Assembly (NCBI RefSeq): GCF_041146795.1
Contig: NC_135178.1
Span: 2,272,344 to 2,336,343, forward strand
Length of the DNA: 64,000 nt
Direction: 5' to 3'
From: Maylandia zebra
Lineage: Eukaryota; Chordata; Actinopteri; Cichliformes; Cichlidae
Shown here: positions 60,013-64,000 of the stretch, piece by piece
Layout of the letters: every line of letters begins with the position of its first letter
Position numbering within the stretch: the first letter of the stretch is position 1
Made by a program: the position numbers and the translations under genes
Notes under the pieces: generated by a model
The model's input: only the letters and a program-made list of their open reading frames with translations
Told to the model about the DNA's origin: nothing
Database searches by the model: none

Positions 60013-63000
60013 GATTAGCCTGGGGGAGGTCCACCCAAATAAAGGGTGGCCAGGCGGCCCGGTCCGGGTATTTTCTACGTTCATTTGAGCGTCTGGGATG
60101 CGGTGCCACCTCATCATGTCGTTTCTGTTCTCATTGTCATCCCCCATTATTGATCAGGATGAGCAGCATTTCACAAATAAAAGCTTCAATCAATCAGGAG
60201 GGCTGGCCAGGGTTTCAGAGCCTGGGAGAGGTCCACCCAAATAAAGGGTGGACAGGTGGCCCTGTGTGTGTTTTTTCTGTTTTCGTTCATACGCCTGGGG
60301 GGCGGTGCCAACCCATCACGAGGGCTGGCCAGGCTTTCGGAGCCTGGGGGAGGTCCACCCAAATAAAGGGTGGCCAGGCGGCCCGGTGCCGGGTGTTTTT
60401 TTTTTCTTTCTAATTTATCCGCCTGGGGGGCGGTGCCAACCCATCACGTGGGCTGGCCAGGCTTTCGGAGCCTGGGGGAGGTCCACCCAAATAAAGGGTG
60501 GCCAGGCGGCCCGGTCCGGGTGTTTTTTTTCTTTTATAATTTATCTGCCTGGGGGGCGGTGCCAACCCATCACGTGGGCTGGCCAGGCTTTCGGAGCCTA
60601 GGGGAGGTCCACCCAAATAAAGGGTGGCCAGGCGGCCCGGTGCCGGGTGTTTTTTTTTTCTTTCTAATTTATCCGCCTGGGGGGCGGTGCCAACCCATCA
60701 CGTGGGCTGGCCAGGCTTTCGGAGCCTTGGGGAGGTCCACCCAAATAAAGGGTGGCCAGGCGGCCCGGTCCGGGTATTTTCTACGTTCATTTGCGCGTCT
60801 GGGATGCGGTGCCACCTCATCATGTCGTTTCTGTTCTCATCCCCCATTATTGATCAGGATGAGCAGCATTTCATTTTCCTCCTCGACTGCCTTTTTGCGT
60901 TATACATTTCATTGTTTCATCTATGCTTCCTCTTCTGACCTGTCTGTGTATTGTATGTACGGTCAGAAAGGTCCCATTTCACTGCAGGCAACTGCAAGTG
61001 ACAAACTGCAAGTGACAAATAAAAGCTTCAATCAATCAGGAGGGCTGGCCAGGCTTTCAGAGCCTGGGAGAGGTCCACCCAAATAAAGGGTGGACAGGTG
61101 GCCCTGTGTGTGTTTTTTCTGTTTTCGTTCATACGCCTGGGGGGCGGTGCCAACCCATCACGAGGGCTGGCCAGGCTTTCGGAGCCTGGGGGAGGTCCAC
61201 CCAAATAAAGGGTGGCCAGGCGGCCCGGTGCCGGGTGTTTTTTTTCTTTCTAATTTATCCGCCTGGGGGGCGGTGCCACCCCATCACGTGGGCTGGCCAG
61301 GCTTTCGGAGCCTTGGGGAGGTCCACCCAAATAAAGGGTGGTCAGGCGGCCCGGTCCGGGTATTTTCTACGTTCATTTGCGCGTCTGGGATGCGGTGCCA
61401 CCTCATCATGTCGTTTCTGTTCTCATCCCCCATTATTGATCAGGATGAGCAGCATTTCATTTTCCTCCTCGACTGCCTTTTTGCGTTATACATTTCATTG
61501 TTTCATCTATGCTTCCTCTTCTGACCTGTCTGTGTATTGTATGTACGGTCAGAAAGGTCCCATTTCACTGCAGGCAACTGCAAGTGACAAACTGCAAGTG
61601 ACAAATAAAAGCTTCAATCAATCAGGAGGGCTGGCCAGGCTTTCAGAGCCTGGGAGAGGTCCACCCAAATAAAGGGTGGCCAGGTGGCCCTGTGTGTGTT
61701 TTTTCTGTTTTCGTTCATACGCCTGGGGGGCGGTGCCAACCCATCACGAGGGCTGGCCAGGCTTTCGGAGCCTGGGGGAGGTCCACCCAAATAAAGGGTG
61801 GCCAGGTGGCCCTGTGTGTGTTTTTTCTGTTTTCGTTCATACGCCTGGGGGGCGGTGCCAACCCATCACGAGGGCTGGCCAGGCTTTCGGAGCCTGGGAG
61901 AGGTCCACCCAAATAAAGGGTGGACAGGTGGCCCTGTGTGTGTTTTTTCTGTTTTCGTTCATACGCCTGGGGGGCGGTGCCAACCCATCACGAGGGCTGG
62001 CCAGGCTTTCGGAGCCTGGGGGAGGTCCACCCAAATAAAGGGTGGCCAGGCGGCCTGGTCCGGGGTGTTTTTTTTCTTTTACAATTTATCCGCCTGGGGG
62101 GCGGTGCCAACCCATCACATGGGCTGACCAGGCTTTCGGAGCCTGGGGGAGGTCCACCCAAATAAAGGGTGGCCAGGCGGCCTGGTCCGGGGTGTTTTTT
62201 TTCTTTTACAATTTATCCGCCTGGGGGGCGGTGCCAACCCATCACATGGGCTGACCAGGCTTTCGGAGCCTGGGGGAGGTCCACCCAAATAAAGGGTGGC
62301 CAGGCGGCCCGGTCCGGGTGTTTTTTTTCTTTTATAATTTATCCGCCTGGGGGGCGGTGCCAACCCATCACGTGGGCTGGCCAGACTTTCGGAGCCTTGG
62401 GGAGGTCCACCCAAATAAAGGGTGGCCAGGCGGCCCGGAGCCGGGTGTTTTTTTTCTTTTATCATTTATCTGCCTGGGGGGCGGTGCCAACCCTTCACGT
62501 GGGCTGGCCAGGCTTTCGGAGCCTTGGGGAGGTCCACCCAAATAAAGGGTGGCCAGGCGGCCCGGTCCGGGTATTTTCTACGTTCATTTGCGCGTCTGGG
62601 ATGCGGTGCCACCTCATCATGTCGTTTCTGTTCTCATTGTCATCCCCCATTATTGATCAGGATGAGCAGCATTTCATTTTCCTCCTCGACTGCCTTTTTG
62701 CGTTATACATTTCATTGTTTCATCTATGCTTCCTCTTCTGACCTGTCTGTGTATTGTATGTACGGTCAGAAAGGTCCCATTTCACTGCAGGCAACTGCAA
62801 GTGACAAACTGCAAGTGACAAATAAAAGCTTCAATCAATCAGGAGGGCTGGCCAGGCTTTCAGAGCCTGGGAGAGGTCCACCCAAATAAAGGGTGGACAG
62901 GTGGCCCTGTGTGTTTTTTCTGTTTTCGTTCATACGCCTGGGGGGCGGTGCCAACCCATCACGAGGGCTGGCCAGGCTTTCGGAGCCTGGGAGAGGTCCA

Positions 63001-64000
63001 CCCAAATAAAGGGTGGACAGGTGGCCCTGTGTGTGTTTTTTCTGTTTTCGTTCATACGCCTGGGGGGCGGTGCCAACCCATCACGAGGGCTGGCCAGGCT
63101 TTCGGAGCCTGGGGGAGGTCCACCCAAATAAAGGGTGGCCAGGCGGCCCGGTGCCGGGTGTTTTTTTTTCTTTCTAATTTATCCGCCTGGGGGGCGGTGC
63201 CAACCCATCACATGGGCTGGCCAGGCTTTCGGAGCCTGGGGGAGGTCCACCCAAATAAAGGGTGGCCAGGCGGCCCGGTCCGGGTGTTTTTTTTCTTTTA
63301 TCATTTATCTGCCTGGGGGGCGGTGCCAACCCATCACAAGGGCTGGCCAGGCTTTCGGAGCCTGGGGGAGGTCCACCCAAATAAAGGGTGGCCAGGCGGC
63401 CCGGTCCGGGTATTTTCTACGTTCATTTGCGCGTCTGGGATGCGGTGCCACCTCATCATGTCGTTTCTGTTCTCATCCCCCATTATTGATCAGGATGAGC
63501 AGCATTTCATTTTCCTCCTCGACTGCCTTTTTGCGTTATACATTTCATTGTTTCATCTATGCTTCCTCTTCTGACCTGTCTGTGTATTGTATGTACGGTC
63601 AGAAAGGTCCCATTTCACTGCAGGCAACTGCAAGTGACAAACTGCAAGTGACAAATAAAAGCTTCAATCAATCAGGAGGGCTGGCCAGGCTTTCAGAGCC
63701 TGGGAGAGGTCCACCCAAATAAAGGGTGGACAGGTGGCCCTGTGTGTGTTTTTTCTGTTTTCGTTCATACGCCTGGGGGGCGGTGCCAACCCATCACGAG
63801 GGCTGGCCAGGCTTTCAGAGCCTGGGGGAGGTCCACCCAAATAAAGGGTGGCCAGGCGGCCCGGTGCCGGGTGTTTTTTTTTCTTTCTAATTTATCCGCC
63901 TGGGGGGCGGTGCCACCCCATCACGTGGGCTGGCCAGGCTTTCGGAGCCTTGGGGAGGTCCACCCAAATAAAGGGTGGTCAGGCGGCCCGGTCCGGGTAT
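60013..64000. repeat. Satellite array with higher-order structure
   Basis: A short unit (about 120-128 bp) and a long unit (about 338-344 bp) share a core with CCACCC-AAATAAA-GGGTGG. The core starts (AAATAAA) fall at 60037, 60239, 60361, 60489, 60615, 60743, 61081, 61203, 61329, 61667, 61789, 61911, 62033, 62160, 62287, 62413, 62540, 62884, 63004, 63126, 63253, 63379, 63717, 63839 and 63966. Long units carry an extra segment (60775-61042, 61361-61627, 62572-62844, 63411-63677, and a shortened one at 60069-60199). Short units come in two types: about 122 bp (CTGTGTGTG...GTTCATACG) and about 127 bp (GGTGCCGGG or GGTCCGGG, T-run, AATTTATC). The array is unfinished at the right edge. Long open frames through it arise from the repeat itself. 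Confidence 0.97.

Noticed and set aside
60150..63722. Long open frames (up to about 240 codons) through the satellite on both strands
   Set aside because: They occur in several frames at once, restart with each repeat and follow unit length, not any protein pattern. No domain is recognisable.
60013..64000. Regular repeats suggesting a CRISPR array
   Set aside because: Units are 120 bp or more with spacers that are themselves repeated, no cas genes, and a vertebrate context.

Overview
The window looks like nuclear DNA of a teleost fish. It has vertebrate-type split genes with GT-AG introns, long CA/TG and TTA microsatellites, tRNA-derived SINEs, and a dense, nested mix of fish-type transposons (hAT, piggyBac, PIF/Harbinger, Tc1/mariner, LINEs, LTR-like elements). 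A spiny-rayed (percomorph, perhaps cichlid-like) fish is my inference from the repeats. There is no bacterial or organellar content. || Layout. (1) 1-18.2 kb is the gene-bearing part. A p67phox/Noxa1-type NADPH-oxidase activator (noxa1) lies on the minus strand, with 11 recognisable coding exons between 1300 and 8449; its 3' exons (PB1, last SH3) lie beyond the left edge. Head-to-head with it, dpp7 (dipeptidyl peptidase 7) is complete on the plus strand: 13 exons, 10092-18131, 490 residues. Human NOXA1 and DPP7 also share 9q34.3, so the pair supports the noxa1 call. (2) 18.2-26.7 kb is intergenic and holds retroposon tails, two piggyBac transposase relics and a 912-bp hAT element with its target duplication. 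(3) 26.75-29.36 kb is an unclassified 2.6-kb element with long AT-rich terminal inverted repeats. (4) 29.8-34.8 kb is a decayed PIF/Harbinger transposon with convergent transposase and Myb/SANT-like genes; a hAT element with a perfect 8-bp target duplication splits the latter. (5) 34.9-50.1 kb is a TE graveyard: a hAT transposase C-terminus, solo-LTR-like insertions, LINE reverse transcriptase, a tyrosine-recombinase-type relic, and two broken transposase-like genes of families I could not name. (6) 50-60 kb is mostly unassigned, with a Tc1 relic, a Rex3-like LINE end, a possible cytokine-receptor tail pseudogene and a promoter-like segment near 59 kb. (7) 60.0-64.0 kb is a satellite with higher-order structure (units of about 120-128 bp and about 338-344 bp) that runs off the right edge. 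|| Only noxa1 and dpp7 appear to be intact host genes. Noxa1 would activate a Nox oxidase together with Rac; Dpp7 is a vesicular/lysosomal serine exopeptidase. They share a 5' intergenic region but no obvious pathway. Most of the remaining sequence is explained by transposons and tandem repeats.
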